Of a stretch of 64,000 nt of DNA, positions 37,300 through 61,400 are shown piece after piece (position 1 is the stretch's first letter; every line of letters starts with the position of its first letter). Under the pieces are notes generated by a model that saw only the letters and a list, made by a program, of their open reading frames with translations, made no database searches and was not told where the DNA came from. A program made the translations under genes and the position numbers. The stretch lies in NCBI RefSeq assembly GCF_004027225.2, contig NC_044290.2, positions 6,092,906 through 6,156,905 on the forward strand, given 5' to 3'. This stretch comes from Strigops habroptila. Lineage: Eukaryota > Chordata > Aves > Psittaciformes > Psittacidae.

Positions 37300-40200
37300 A
37301 TTGGAGCTGCCACTTGAGTCTGGCTTCTTTGTCTGTGACTCCTTCCTCTTGGAGCAGCCAAGTGCCGCGTCTGCTGCGCCGTGTCTCAAGGCAAGCAGCT
37401 CCTCTCGTGCAGGGAGGGACTGTTTGCTCTCTGCTTGCGAGCTCTAAACAGACAAGAGCATTAATTTGCTTTCTGCCTCCTGCAGTTAAGCCCCGGCAGA
37501 GCCTGGGTTCTGGATCGTAGGGTGGATTGGGATAACAAGCATGTAATTGCCTTGCTCCGGATCATGAGGGATCCAGTGTTCGTTGGTACCTGCCGGCGCT
37601 GGCTGATGCAAGCCCTGCCTTGAGCTTTCACTTCATTCACTGGTGTGGTTCTGGTTTTTGGCCTGTGTGTTTTTGAAGCTTATTAAATGCTTCTTTCAGC
37701 CTGAATTGACTGCGGTGACGGTGTCAGGTTTTAAGCCAGATTACAAGCTGTGAGCCATAATCTCCTCTTTATCCATGGTGCAGGGGCTGTGTCAGCATGG
37801 TCTCCTCCTCTGGCCACCCTCAGCATCCTGCACTCCCCATGGGAGCACTGAAGGGTTGCAGCCTCTCCTCTCTGACCTGTGTAAGTGGTTGTTACTGGTG
37901 GCTCTGTGATGGAGGCAGAGGGGAAATCCAGCTGGTGGGGCTTGTCTCAGGTCCACGCTCAACCTCCATCTCTAAGTCATGGTAGAGGGCTTGTCCGCTG
38001 GGCGCTATACTCCCACCCCATCTCTGGTCCAACGTTAGGGAAGGGAGATCTCCCTTCTCTCATCTTTCCCTTTTTCCCCCTTTCCTTTTCTATTCCAGTC
38101 TCATTTGCAAGCTCATTAAGGAACTCAGGAAATGTGATCCTGGGAACTCGTACGCAAACAAGCAATAAAGCTTTTGTGGAACAGCTGCTGGTGTGATGGG
38201 GCTCTTGATACGTCTCGGGGCTGATGCAGCCTTAATGCTGAACTCTTGAGCATTAGGGAGATTACATCAGCTCTGGGTTCGGAGGTGAATAAGCTCTTTG
38301 GGAAGGGGGCTGAAGTGGTTGTGCTCAGGGCAGGGAGCAGCTCTTTTGGTAGACGGCTCAGCCAGAAATGTGATGGTGAAGGGGTGGTTGTGGCTGCGTC
38401 AGATCTGCAGGTATTGGGAAGAGATGAGCCAGCTCTTCTCCAGGGTTTTCGTCCACTTCACCTTGAATGTTGATGTCGGGTGTGTTTGTAGCCATCATCA
38501 ATCACGGTGCTTGTGCTGCACATGGCAAATGGTTGTTCCCAAACTGGTGATGCTTCGGGGTAGTTTGGGGGCTGTGATAACAGGTTAAGGGGAGTGTCTC
38601 TCTTTGCTGAGCCCAGTGTCCTTGCTCAACGCAGAACCTAGCCAAGGCCCTGGGGTTTATGCTGGGCCGTGGGGAAGCCATGAGATGATCAAGGTCAGCG
38701 AAGGGCAGGGATGGAGGACTGCACCTCGTGGGCAGAGGAAGGATCACTGCGGTTATGTGGGTCCTCATTCAGTACCTCCAGCTCCCCTTTCCTCTGCTGC
38801 CTGCATCCTCAGGCCCCAGCCAGCTGTCCCCATCACCAGGGATGCTCTCCATCCTTTCCTCCGGGGACTGGGGTGCCCCTGGCTTCCTCAGGAAGGGCCT
38901 TATCCCGGTCACTATGTCGTTAGGTGGCGCTGGGAGGCTGGTAATGGGGAGCAAAGAGGGGCTGAGTGGGGATGGAGAAGGCCTGACACCGCCGGGGCTG
39001 CTTGGGCTCTGAGCAGCGGGGGGGCGGTCCTCATGGGACCTGTTCACATTCAGGTTCTGCTTTTAGGTGTGATTAACCTCGTGTTTGCTATAGGTTATGT
39101 CCCCACCGCGGTGGTCCAAGGGGTGAGGGGGCAGCCATCCCTGTGCCCTCTGCTTCCCGAGCAGCCGAAGGGGCATCTCCAAAGCCATTTTCCACCCCAG
39201 GAAGACGATGCTCTGAGTGACACCCGCCTGCTGTTGGAAGGAGGTCTGAAAAGCTGAAAGTCATCACCGCCAGTTCTTAATGTGGACTTCCCTGCTCCAA
39301 TGAGTTATGGCTCAGCTTAGCTTTAATGAGACTGCACAAAGCTGGTGGCGATCAGCATCTGGTGAGGTTTGGCCTCGAGACCAGCCAAGCAAGGCTGAGC
39401 AGTTCCTCTGCTCTGAAAGGCAGCTGGGATGGGTACAGAGCAGAGAGAGCTCGCCGTGGTGCGGGGCGGTTGCACAGTAAATGCTGTTCGGTTGGGTCTT
39501 TGCAACCTCCTGCTGCTGTGCCTCAGTTTCCCCGGTCTGCAGAGCTGTGCAGGGTAACTCCTCTGCTCCCCTGAGGCTCTGCCTTGCTCCTGCTGGGCAG
39601 CTTGGAGTAACCCAGGGAAGAGCACATCTGAAACACCCCAGAAGCTCCGGTTGATGCTGTGTTTATTACATGCAGGAGACAAGTGTGGAGGCTCTCGCTG
39701 TCTTTGCTAATGGGCTGCTTGATGAACTTGGCCTTTTCAAGCAAGCATTTAGAGCCGGCGAAGCAGGAAGTTACCTGTGCTCTGGAATAAGGAAAACCCA
39801 GCTCCAGGCAGGAATCTGGCCCAGCAGTGAAGAGCTGTTTAAAAGCCGCTTATGCCACCAGGAAAATGGTTGGAAAAGCTCTTCCATGGCATGGCTAACA
39901 CATGGTTCCCCAGCCCCATCCCGAGCGGCCGCAGAAGCAGTGTCCTGCTTTACGCCGGCCCCTCACCACATGATCCACGGAATTGCGGCATCGGAAGCCC
40001 GGGTCAGTCCGTGTGTGCCGGGGCTTCGCTTGGGAACAGATGGCTCTGGGGAGTGCTGACCTCAGCGCTTTGGCTGAGCACAAGCACTGGCCCCTCCTGG
40101 GCACATCTTGTTGTACCTTGTGTGCTCTTCTCTCCATGTTCATCCCCATCCCTGGGGACAGGATGTGAACAGGTTGGGTACCAAGTTCTGGGTCACTGGA

Positions 40201-43200
40201 GCGGGTTATCAGCCCCACTGTGCCCAGTACCATCCCTCCTGGCACGACATCGCCCCTCCTCTGAAAGGATCCCATGCGCATCCCTGGCTCCAGACCCACC
40301 AGAGGCTCATGGTTTGCAATCCCTGCCTTATTGATCCAAGCTCTTCAGGCTTCCTGAAGTCTTGCCTATGTTCAGAGGGCTGTGCTGGGCTGGAGGTTTC
40401 CCCTCTGTTTGAATTACTTTGGAAAGTCATTACTTTTGGAGCTGCATAAACCCATTCCCCAGGCCAGGAGGGGAGCAGAGGGGAAGGAGATGTGAACTCT
40501 GAGCAGCTGCTTCGAGGAGCTATTTAGGGATGCGACAGCAGCAAATAAAGTTGTTGGAGGGTGAGGGCTGGTTACGGCCCCAGAAAGAAGCGATTTTCTC
40601 CCTTCCTGGGAAATTTCCATTTCCAACCTGCTGGCTTTGGCTGCCTGATCCCCAATCTCCAGGGCAGCCCCGCAGGCACGCGCCACCCCAGGAGGAGGAA
40701 TTATCCCCGCAGGGATGAAAGCGTCCCTGTTTATTTTAGCTCCCTTAATTACTGTGAGGGTAGGACATGGTGGCAGCGGAGCGGAGCTGTGCCGGATCCG
40801 TGCCGTGTGTGCATCACTCACAGCACCAACCCCGTGGCCTCTCTCCCAACTTTCTCCTTACTCTGTTTTCAGCTTTGTTTGCTTTTGTGGCTGCTGGGAT
40901 CCAAGACACCAGCCAGCTCTGCGTGCTTATTTAAGCATCTGAATACCTTTATGGGATGGAGTAGGGAGGGGAGGTGAGGATGGTGCCTGAGGATGGCCCC
41001 AGGAGCTGGAGGCAGAACAGAGAGAAGATGATCTACACCCATTTTGCTTCTTAAGTGAGCCCCAGAGGGCCAGGGCAAGGTGAATGCCCAGGAGTAGAGG
41101 TGGCTGTGCTCAGATGTTGATTTTGGGGCAAACTTCTATGGAAGAGGGTTGGCAGCCGACAGGCAGGGCTGGGATGGTGCAGGTCAGGATGAGTGCAGGT
41201 CTGGGACTGATGCAGATCCAGGGCTAAATCTCAGGTGTCAGAAGTGTCACCTGCAAGACTCAGCCCCGGCAGAGGAATCTGTGTGCCAGGTTATCCTGTC
41301 TGATGTTGGATGCTGTTAGTGGGATGCAGATGCCCATGGGGACAGCCTAAACTGTGTCACTCTGCCCTTCCAGGGACTGTTCTGGCTTTGTGCTCGCAGT
41401 GCACAGACTGGGGCCCTCTCCTTCCCAAAGTCCTGGTTTAGGATGCACTCAGGTTAAAAACCTTTGGCTGAGTTTCTCCTACAAATAGGAGATTGATGGT
41501 TGGGGCTTACCCTGCAGAAGTGGAGATGTTAAAGACACTGGCTGAAGCTGTGCAATGCTGTCTTGCCTGTGGGTGCACCTTGGGGGTGGATGCTTTGCGT
41601 AGGGGCATGGGTGCAGGCTTATGCTGGGAAATGATGGGCTCCCATTGACTCCTGGGAGACCAGGATGGAGGTGCTGGGGCAGGATGGACTGTGTGAGGCT
41701 TTACCCCAGCTTGGGATGTGGAATGCCAATGTGGGGTTGCAATGGGGTGCAAGGAGGCTGTGTGGAGTGGGCTCTCCCCTGCAGGAGGTGGCTGCACACC
41801 AGGAGCTGTTGGAACGTGGTGCCTTTGCATTCATCAACCTGCTTTCAGAGCCTCTTGCAAGAAAAGATACCAAGGAAAAGATGGAGAAGCTGAGGTGAGC
41901 TCCCATTCGTTGGTGCTGTGCCATGGGTGAGGGGCCCACTGGGATTCTGAGGGTCCCATGCCAGGGTACCACCCGGGAGGTGTCAAGGAGGAGGATAAAG
42001 GAGGGGGAAAGCAGTCTCATGCCCATGTTATCCCCACACAGCCCAGAAAGCTGGGCAAAGAGGGCACGGCATCCCAGGAGAGGGTGGTATTGAGGGGCTG
42101 GGGAAGTCAGAGCTTTCCAATCATGAGGAAAGTTCCATCTGCACCTTCTGAGGCTGTGGGCTTCACCTCGAGGTGCTGCTCGTGCTTCTGGTTTGGACCT
42201 TTGTAGCCATCAGGGCACCTCTTTTGAATGTGAAAAGGACTTTTGTTATTGAAATGCACAGGTAAGTTATCTTGATGGTTGCAGAGCAACTCTGATGTTG
42301 GTGCCCCAGACCCAGCTGCAGGCTGGGGAATCGCTGCACTTTCCCCCCCAGAGAAATGTTGTGGGTTTTGCTTTGGAAGGACTTTGCCAGGAAAACTAAG
42401 AACTTGGAAGCAAGCTCTTAGTGCAGCCGCTCGCTCTGCAGCCTCAAGTGCAAGTGCCGGCCAGAGCTTTACCCGTGTTTGACTCCCAAGGGAGAGGAGA
42501 CAAGGCTGGAGGGGGCCCTGGTAGTGTGTTTCCTCCAGTCCTTGCCCTGTACTGCTTGTCCCTACTGCAGACACCCTCCAGCTGTGCCCAGCTGTGCATC
42601 AGACATGGGTTTGTCTGTTCCACGTGTGGGGTTTGGGCTGTGATGGGGTTAAATGTTCCATGGGATGGAGATGCTGGAGGGCCATGTTGCAGTGGGGGAG
42701 CCAGATATTGCCCTGGAGAAGGTTGCTGTTGTCCTCCTCATTCCTCCCATGAACCATTGCTGAGGCTGAAATAGGTGTGAGCCAGGGATCCCGCTCAGGA
42801 GGGGTAAATGAGGCCCCTGAGCTGCCATGGGTGCACTAAGAGCACGAGAGCAGCTCAGGGTTCCTGTGCCAGCCCCAAGGGACCAGTTCCCTGGAAAGCT
42901 GGTCCCCCAGGCCTGGTCACACCTGACCATGAAGGTGACAGAAGGGGTTAAATGTTAGATGTTAAACCCAAGAGCCACCCTTTTGTCGTCCTGGGAAAAT
43001 GATTTGAGGCAGGGACCTGTTGCTAACCATTAAATCTTCTCTCCTTGGGCAAAAGAGAGGCAGCATCAGACAGCACTGGGGGGAAGCAGGATGTGGCCAG
43101 CAGGTAGCCAAGAGAAGGGTGCAAGGTCCTGCATCCCCCTGAGCCCCTGCAGCAGAGATTTGGCTGAGCTCTCCTGCAGAGGAGCTTTTACAGGGATTAA

Positions 43201-44070
43201 AATGAAACCCAAAATGCATTTTCCCCTTTCCTTTGTGTTTTTATGGCATTTCTTGCAGCCCTGAGGGTACCCACAGCCCCGGGCCGGGCTGCCTCGGGGA
43301 CAGGGGACAGCGTGGGGATGTCCTGCATCAGGCAGCTCCTGCTTAACTGCAGGCAGCAGGTTTGGAGGCAGCTTGAAACCTTTCTGGAAATAACCTTTCC
43401 AGGCCTCAGCCGCCGCAGGGCTGCTGTTGCAGGTGCCTGCAGTGCCAGGCTGGGTGGCAACCACCCGACAGCCCTAAATAGCTTGGGTTTGGGTGGCTGT
43501 GTCCCTGAGCACCCAGGGAAGGCAGGAGGGCAGTGCCTGGGCATGGGTGCTGCTGGTACCCAGCATGACAGAGACCAGCAGATGCTTTCAGGGGTGATGC
43601 CCAGCATCTTGGTGGCTCTGAGCCGGGGCACAAGGAGGTTTTGGAGCAGCTGCCCCCCTGGCAGGGCCTGAATTGGGCTCTAGCCCCTGCCAGGAGCTGC
43701 GGTCCCTCTGCCCGCAGCCCGGCTGCTGCAGAACATGGGCTGGTTTTGGAGTGGGCTGGGCATCCAGCCGGGGACAAGGGGACCCCAGGAGGGCCCCTGC
43801 CCGCCTTTCCCCCTGCCTTAGCTGGATCTCCCCCTTCTCCCCCCCAGTCTGGCTTGCTCTAAACCAGTGCTGCGGGATCAGCTGATGCTTTAATACTGGC
43901 CCTGGCAACAGCTGGAGGATGCTGCTGCCTGCGGGGGCTTTGCTGTGTGTCACCCCCCTTCTCCCTGTGACCGATGGGGACCCTGGGGCTGCCCTACACT
44001 GAGCGGGGAGCACCGGGCTGGCCAGTCCCCACTGGTTCAGTTAGCAAAGAGCTGGAATATACCGTAGGGG
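37300..44070. other. Intergenic, FDXR to GRIN2C; no gene recognised
   Basis: About 6.8 kb with no exon that I can match on either strand. It holds stray AATAAA motifs (about 38164 and 40543) and ordinary GC-rich bird DNA. No tandem repeat of note was seen. Upstream regulatory DNA of GRIN2C may lie in the right half, but no motif decides it. Confidence 0.55.
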
Positions 44071-44071
44071 G

Positions 44072-44731
44072 ATGAGTACAGCTGTAGCCGTTTGCGCTCC
44101 TCCAGCTCTTCCAGGGGCTGGGGGGGCTGGTGGGGCTGGTGCCGTTGTGCGGTGGGTTTCCTCTCCTTGGGAAGGAGCAGGGGGGGGAAGGACAGGGTGT
44201 GTGTGTGTTGTCCCCCGCCCTCCCCAGCGCCGGGTGCCGGGGGAGGCGGGCAGGGAGGGCTGCCCGTCCCCTTGTCGTTCCCCCGCCGTCCCCTCCCCGG
44301 GGCTGGCGGCCAGCCCCGAAGTTGCGGCGAGGCGGGAGGACGCGCGTCCTGTCCTTCCACCGCCCCGCAGCCAGCCCCGCCGGTGCCGGTACCGGGGCTG
44401 GGGGGGACGGACATGGCTGCCGGGGCCCAGCGGCCGCCGAGACACCTGCTGCCACCGGGCCCCCCCCCGTGCACACCCGCTCCGCTCCCTCCTTCCCTCG
44501 CTCCCGTCCCTGCCTCCAGCCGCCGCTGCAGAGCTGCCGCCGCCACCGCCGCCAAGGACGAGCCGGGACCGACGGCGGCCGCTGGACCCCCCCGGCAGCC
44601 GCGGCGGGGCCCGACCCTGCCCCCGGGGGCTGCCCCGGAGGAGGAGCGCGCTGGGAAGAGCCGAGCCCGCGGTGGGACGCGCAGCCCAGCCGGAGCCGCG
44701 GGGCATGTAGGCACCGAGCAGCGGCGGTCTC
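44072..44731 (+). promoter_or_regulatory. GRIN2C: GRIN2C CpG island and likely non-coding first exon
   Basis: A dense CpG island spans about 44210-44770. It ends in a perfect donor, GTAAGT, at 44732. The next good acceptor on + is TCCTGGCAG, ending 48693, 16 bases before the GRIN2C ATG. The likely reading is a 5' UTR exon ending at 44731, spliced over a 3962-base intron to the first coding exon. The transcription start within the island is not visible, and there is no TATA box. Frames through this block are open on both strands because of composition only. Confidence 0.55.
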
Positions 44732-47700
44732 GTAAGTACCGGGCCCCCGACGGACTCTGTCGCCGCCCCGGCACCACCACCAGTAACTTTTAGGGATGGG
44801 GTGGAGGGGTTTGGGGGGCTTGTCCTGGCCGTTTCCCTCTCCCCCAGCATCTTCCTGCATCCCCATCCCCGCGAGCTCCCGCTCCCCGTCCGGGCAGGGG
44901 ATGGGAATGAGCCTTAATTCTGGGCGCTGAACTGGGGGGTTTTTTGGGGGGTGGGAGGCAGGAAAAAGAGGGGACACCCCCCTGGATGCCACCAGGACTG
45001 TGTCCCCCCGCCACCTTGCGTAACCCAGCGGCAGGCAGGACACTTGGCGTTTATTTTTGGTTAATCCATATTCGACCTTTTTAAGCTGCGTTTCGGTGCG
45101 TGCGTGTGCGGGGCCCTCGCCCCAGCCCGCAGCCCCCAGCCCGCAACTGTTGCTGTCGGAGGCGCGGGCGAAGAAGAGGAGGGCAATGCTGGGTGGTGGC
45201 AGATGAAGGTTGAAAGGAGACGGTGCTTGCCGGGGGCTGCCAGCGCTTCTCCCTCCCGAGTCATCCCCCCTGCGTGGGGACAGGGATGGCGACGAGTTGG
45301 CTTTGGAGGGGTGGGGGGGTGTTGCTGCTTTTCCTCCTTTTGGGAGGCTCCATCGAGGTGTCCTTGCTCCACAGGGGTGTCCCCATAGGGACAATGACAA
45401 GCCCTGGCACAACCCTGTGTCCCTCCTGGTGCCCCCTGTCCTCCCCACACGGCTCCCATCACAATCGGCTTCGCTCCATCCATCGGCAGCAGTTCCCCCT
45501 CCTCTGGCGCAGGCTGCGCCTTCCCTGTGGCTTCAGGCTCAGAGGCTGTTTTTGGGGATAAGGTTTCTCTTTCTTGAACGGTATTTTGCATTTCAGGATG
45601 TTATTTCTCCCTTTCCTGAGGTCAAAATATCTGCATGAGCTCTGCCCCTCTCAGAGCACGGGAGGGATTGATGGATGGATGGACGGATGGATGGATGGAA
45701 ATAGGAGGTTTAACATTAAGAGCAAACTTTCCCTGTTGCATTAAAATGTCATTTCAGAGGGTGGTAGGAGGTAAGGGCTCGATCAGTGCTTTAAGAAGGA
45801 GGTTTCTGTGAGTGATCCATCAGGTGAAGCTGTGCCTAGGAAAGGGGTTAAGCTGCTCAAAATTGCCTTGATGCAACAAAATCCAAGTGCCAAAGCCATG
45901 GAGTAGCTCTGTGGGTGTCCTCTGGTCCCTGGGGAGGCTGCTGGAAGATGGCATTGCCCAGGGCCACCTTCCTCCTGCTGCAGCCTGGCCACTGTCCCTT
46001 CCCCTGGCTGGAAAACCTCCCTTTTGGGAAGGCCTTTTCCCAAATTCCGCAGTGCTTGCTACAAGGGCTTGGATTTTGTTTAAAGTCTAGGGGGGCTGTC
46101 TTGTGCTGAGCCCAGGAGCTCTGGCAGTAGCACAGGGATGGGCTCGGTTCCTCCTCTGCCTTCACCACTTACCTGCAATTTGCCTTCTCTGTCCTTACCC
46201 CCCAAAACCCCACATTTCCCTGCACCCCTCTAGCTTGTTCTGGGAAAAATCCAGTCTGGAAGCACAGAGTTGGCTAGGCTGGAGGAGCCGTCTGCTCTTC
46301 ACGTCCCAGATCCAGCCATTTTGGAGCAGCCCTGGCTCCAACCCGTGCAGGGAGCCCCTGCCAGCGGCGGGCTCACTGGTCCCAAACCCCTCCATCCTCC
46401 ACTGGCTGCTGCAAACAGCTCAGTTCTGGCCGGTGGCATCGGATTCCTGGGAAAGATGGAAATCCATTCCCCTGGTTGTCCCAGCAATGGGATCCTTGAA
46501 CGATGGGATATGCCCATGCCCACCTCCCCTCTGCCATCGCACTCCAGTTGTGAGGGATGGGGATGCTTTCCACCTGCGGCTTGGGCAGTGGGAAACCAGT
46601 TTGCTCAACCCTGACCCCAGTTGTAGCTGGGAGCAGAGCAGCCCCTTTGGTGGTAGCAGTTGGCACCTCAGGAGGGGTTGCTGGCCTGTGCTTGGGTTAC
46701 TTGGTGCTAGAAGAGGCTCCCCAGCACAAGGAAGAGCTGGGTTGAAGAAGAGAAGGATGAGGGCATGGAATGGGTGAAGTGCCAGGGCTGGCACGAGCAC
46801 ACCCGATCAGGGCCCGGAGTATATTTAAACGTCCTTGAGGAGGGCTCAGACGGGCAGAGCTGCTGGGAGAGCAGCTCTGTTTGTTTTGGGTGGTGTGTTG
46901 CTCCCCTTCCTCTCTGCTCGGGTAGCTGATGCCGGATTCCCAATGAATTATTTATCACGGGACTAAAAATACTTGGGAATTCGCAACGAGGAGCAGGCGG
47001 CGCGGGCCGCCGTGCCACTGAGCTGGCCGTGCCGGAGTGTGGGACGCTGCCAGCATGGCATGACTCACACGCCACCCGCTCCGGCCAAGGGACATAGCTG
47101 TGGCCATCGCTGTGGCATCGTGGCTCCTGCGGCTTGGCCAGCTGTGGTATGGGGCAGTGAGGGGGATGCAGCAGGGCAGGGTGAACCCCCCTGGGTGCTG
47201 GGGGTGGATGGACCCCTGCTGAAACCCATGTGGTTGAATGAGATGCTGCCCGGTGAGCGTTGATGCCCGGTTGGGTGCCTGAGCCCTTGCAGTACCCATG
47301 GAGTGCAGGAGGGTGACATGGGGCTCGTGTCCCCTGTCTTTGCAGAGGTGACAGCTCTGGTGCTCAGATCTGCACCGAGCAGCTCGTGCAGGGTGCCCAG
47401 CCAGGCAGTCCTTGGGTTTATTTCCTGCATTTTCAGTCCAACATGCCAGCAGTGCTTTCACAGTGTGCTGAGGGGTTGTCCGTCACTGCAGCATGGAGGG
47501 GTGTTGAGATGCAGGTCCCCAGGGCATCCCAGACCCCGAAACCATCCGGAACATGGTGAGGGGCTCCTCTGGCTGCGCTGAGGATGTGTTAAGCAACAGC
47601 AGCTTCTAATTGCAAGTGACGTTTCTGAGCACCAGCTGGCATCTTGCTGCATGGATGTTGCTGGTGCCACCACAGAGGGCTGCTTGTCCCTGTCCTCACT

Positions 47701-48693
47701 GCTCAGCATGGCACTGGGGTGCTGACTCGGGACAACGGGGCTCGGAGGGGCTTAGGTGCCCCTGGCCACAGGTCTCACTGCGGGTTGGTTTTGCTGCTGG
47801 GCTCTGACAAGGGATGAGCTCCAGCACAGGGACGCGTTGCTGTGAGCAGGAATGTGTCACCCACCGCTGTGACTATCACCCCGCCTGCTGCTGGCACCCA
47901 CAGTCAGTGGGGAATTAGGGATGTGGTGGGGGGGACATGACCAAACTCCCCCCCGAGCCTGTCTTTGCGGTGCAGCCAGCACAGACGCAGTGCGGTGGGT
48001 GTCCCAGCCGGGCAGGCACCAAGGGGAATGAAGGCAAGAAGGGGGGAAAGCAGTAGGATGGTGTCTAGAGGGGGAAACTTGGGAGATAAGGGGTCATGAG
48101 GGCAATTAGGTTGGGATTTGGGAAGCAGCAGCGAGGGGCTGGGGCAGGGTGATGGGCAGGGGACAGGGAGGCGACCGGCTGCTCCGGTGACTGTGTGGTT
48201 TGTAAAACCCCAACATGGGGGTTGCAGAACTGAACCCTCTCTCAAGGGCAAAGCCTTTAAATATTGAAGGTGGCTGTTAGCTGTGGAGAGAGGCACCAGG
48301 GAGCTGCCAGCTCCTCCTGTCACCTCTCGCTGCTGTCTCCATCCCTGGCTGAAGGGGCGATAAGGAGCATCATAGCAGTGGTGGCTTTTGGAGAGGGTGA
48401 CGGCACTGGGAGGGGGACGGTGGTAGTGGGATGGGAATGGGGTGGTGGTGGTGGGTAGGGGGGGACTAGCTGGGAAGGGTTAGTAGTTGATGGGACTGGG
48501 AACAAGAGACACAGCACTGGGGTGTATGGTGGGTGGTGGGTACAACCCTGTGGTCATTCCTCCACCACATCCAGCCTCCAAAGGATGAGGGTCCCCCTTT
48601 TGCCCTGCTGCTGCCCTGGGTGCTGGGGAGGGCTGGGGTGAGCAAGGTGCTGGTGGGCAGCTGGATGTAAGGGGCTGTCTCCCATCCTGGCAG
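44732..48693 (+). other. GRIN2C: Putative GRIN2C intron 1
   Basis: No coding exon is seen. It holds a short GATG tetranucleotide repeat at 45669-45699 and a small AT-rich block at 46935-46985 containing CTAAAAATAC, similar to a MEF2 site. Its status as an intron depends on the 5' exon proposed at 44731. Confidence 0.45.
45669..45699. repeat. (GATG)n microsatellite
   Basis: About seven tandem GATG units with one GACG variant. Confidence 0.85.
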
Positions 48694-48709
48694 GGACGCG
48701 GTGGTGGAC

Positions 48710-58857
<10,148 letters not shown>

Positions 58858-59222
58858 TGGGGAGACAGGGGGGTGTCCGCACCCCTCTGCCTGCCCTGTG
58901 CCCGGGTGTCCCCATGGGCCAGCCAGCGGCTCCCGGCCGGGCTCCAGCCTCCCGGGATCCTGCAGTGTCGGCAGTGGGATGCTCCAAGCGGCTCGGCGGG
59001 TCCCGTGCGCTTTGAGGGGCGGGGGGGGTCAGAAGAGGCTGGCAGGGGCTGGCACACGCTGGCTTGGGCTCTTCCCGCAGGCAGGGCTGGCATCGGGGAC
59101 ACCAAACTCATTGCCACCGTGTTGCCGTCATTTGGGTTCATTCAAAGGACTTGAAACACCACTTCCAGGTCATTAAAGAGACATTTTCAACCAGCTAAGG
59201 ACCTTTTTTCCATCCTCCAGTA

Positions 59223-59332
59223 GTCATAGAATCACAGAACGGTTTGGGTTGGAAATGACCTTAACATCGTCCAGTTCCAACCCCCTGCCATGGACAGGGA
59301 CACCTCACACTAGACCATGGCACCCCAGGCTC
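59223..59332 (-). mobile_element. CR1 LINE 3'-end fragment (inverted)
   Basis: It begins with the CR1 terminal motif in reverse, CATAGAATCACAGAACGG, then TTGGGTTGGAAATGACCTTA, CAGTTCCAACCCCCTGCCAT and GGACAGGGACACC. No reverse-transcriptase part is left. It begins about 46 bases past the candidate GRIN2C poly(A) signal. Confidence 0.92.
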
Positions 59333-60629
59333 TGTCGCCAGGGCTGCCCTTGGCTTTACCCCCTGTCAGTGGGATGCTTGTGGTCCTGTGCACCCCTCCC
59401 TGCTCATGGCCCTTTACTGCTGAGCTCTGGCATAGGCTCATCACACTGGTGGCAACCAGGCACAGGGAAACAGCACCTGCCCTGAGGGAGCCATCAGCAT
59501 GTGCCGAGGCTGGAGCCGAGCACTGCACCCTGCTCGGGTTTTAGGGTGCTGGGCAGAGATGGCTGTGAGCTCGGGTCAGCGAGTGATGCTCCTATGGCTG
59601 CAAACCAGCAGCCTGGCAATAGTGTGTGGAGGGAGAATGAGGAAGGGAAAACAATTCCTCCCACCTTCCCAGGGCTGATGGAGCCATAAATCAGGCGCAA
59701 TGGATGAGCTGGGGTTAATTCTTCTCTTGATGTACATGTCTGAAACTGCCCTTTCCCTGCTGGGCTTAGGGAAGCGGGAGCCGAGGCTTTGCTCAGCAGT
59801 ACCAGCCCCATCCCAGGGCAGTGCTGGGATGATGCAAAGCTACCCATGGAGATGCCAACTCTCATCCTCTCCTCCCGGCTGATTCAGCATCACCCGTCTG
59901 GATGAACGTCTCCACAAGAAGCTGCTCCAAAGCTCCATCATTTTGTTTTCCCTATTTCAAAGCAGCTCTTGAGGCTGCAGCAGCCACCAAGCAGCCGGGG
60001 CTGGTGACAACAAGGGGACCATGGCAGGAGCTGCTCCAGGGTACCCAGCCCTGCCCCAGGGATGGTTGCAAAGCCCCAGGGAGGTCAGGAAGGGCCCGGC
60101 CACGTGTGAAAGCTTTGGCACTGTGTGTGTGTCCATCCATCTGTCCATCAATCCATCCACCCATCTGTCTGGGGTTAAATCCAACCAGTTCCCTCCCCAT
60201 CCCCCAGCCTGGCTCCATCACAAGCAGGTGCTGGCACTTTAATTCCCTTATTTATCATTGAAATTGTCTCTTAATTGCTTTGGCAGCCCCTCTGAAGCCT
60301 TGTGGCAAGGGAGAGAGGTGCTGGTGTATAAATAAAGGAAAGAAATAAGTAACTCCGGCTGAAAGCAAGGGAATGGATCCTTGCAGGGCTGCCCCAGGGG
60401 ATGGCACCCATTTACCTGGGGCAGATCTCCCTACCTGGGTGCCTGGATGCCCCTGCGGGTGACAGGCTGGTCCTCAGGAGGCTCTAATGTGGCCTGGGGA
60501 GCTTTAACCCCCCCAAAACTGTGGCTTTCTGGCCCAAGGACGCCAGCACACACAGCTGCACCTTTGGGGTCAAGCTGAGCCAGGGTTGGGGCTCTGAGAA
60601 CAAAAGAGAGCTGAAAAGGGGAGGGAATA

Positions 60630-60653
60630 AATAAATATATATATATATATATA
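60630..60653. repeat. (AT)n microsatellite
   Basis: About ten AT dinucleotides preceded by two AAAT-type units. Confidence 0.9.
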
Positions 60654-61400
60654 ATTCCCAACCCACACTTTAAATTAATTAGTGATGTCCCCAGTGACTC
60701 AGCAGAGGCCAAATGGCTTTTGCTTCATGTTTTATTGAAGGGCTTTGCTGCGGGAGGCTGAGGGCAGCGAGGGACAGGGGACATGGGGGTGCCGGGGATG
60801 CTCCATGGGGATGGGTGTCAGCACCCGCTGTAAGGCCAGGGCCATGTGGGTGCCCCCGTCCCCTGCTGCCATGGTGGCATCTGCATAATTATCTTTACAT
60901 GACAATTGGGATGGAATACACCGGTTTTCTCACATTCCCGAGTGATAATCACTGTTGGGAATGGAGCTGAATGGGGAACGAGCATCTCAGTGAGGGTGGG
61001 AGCTGCATCACCCCCTCTATGGACCGGGGAAGGGCTGAGCTGCTCCTGCAGCATCCCCACACCCCAGGGAGCACCAGGGATGAATCCACAGGGAAGCAGC
61101 AGCCTGGAAGCACCCTCTGATAAGGCTTTCCAAAGCAGGGGTTGGGTAGTTTAGTGCTTAACAGCCGCTGAGGGATATTTCTTTTGGGTGAGATTGTCTA
61201 ATCAATCACTTTTTAATCCAGCCAGCTCCTGGGATGCTGCTGGGTCTGTGCATAAATACAGTCAGCTCAGTGCTGACCACTGCTGGGGGGCTCAGCCCTG
61301 CTGGGGGGGGACAAGCAATGCCCCCCCATCCGCCAACAGCCTCTGCAGCTCCAGCACCCTCATGGCATGGATTGTTTTCACTGCCCTCATCGTTCAGCAT

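Noticed and set aside
43994-45448. A 484-codon open frame on the - strand over the GRIN2C CpG island
   Set aside because: Frames on both strands are open here because the DNA is extremely GC-rich. The predicted sequence is Pro/Gly/Arg/Ser low complexity with no domain, and the block has a clear + strand donor.
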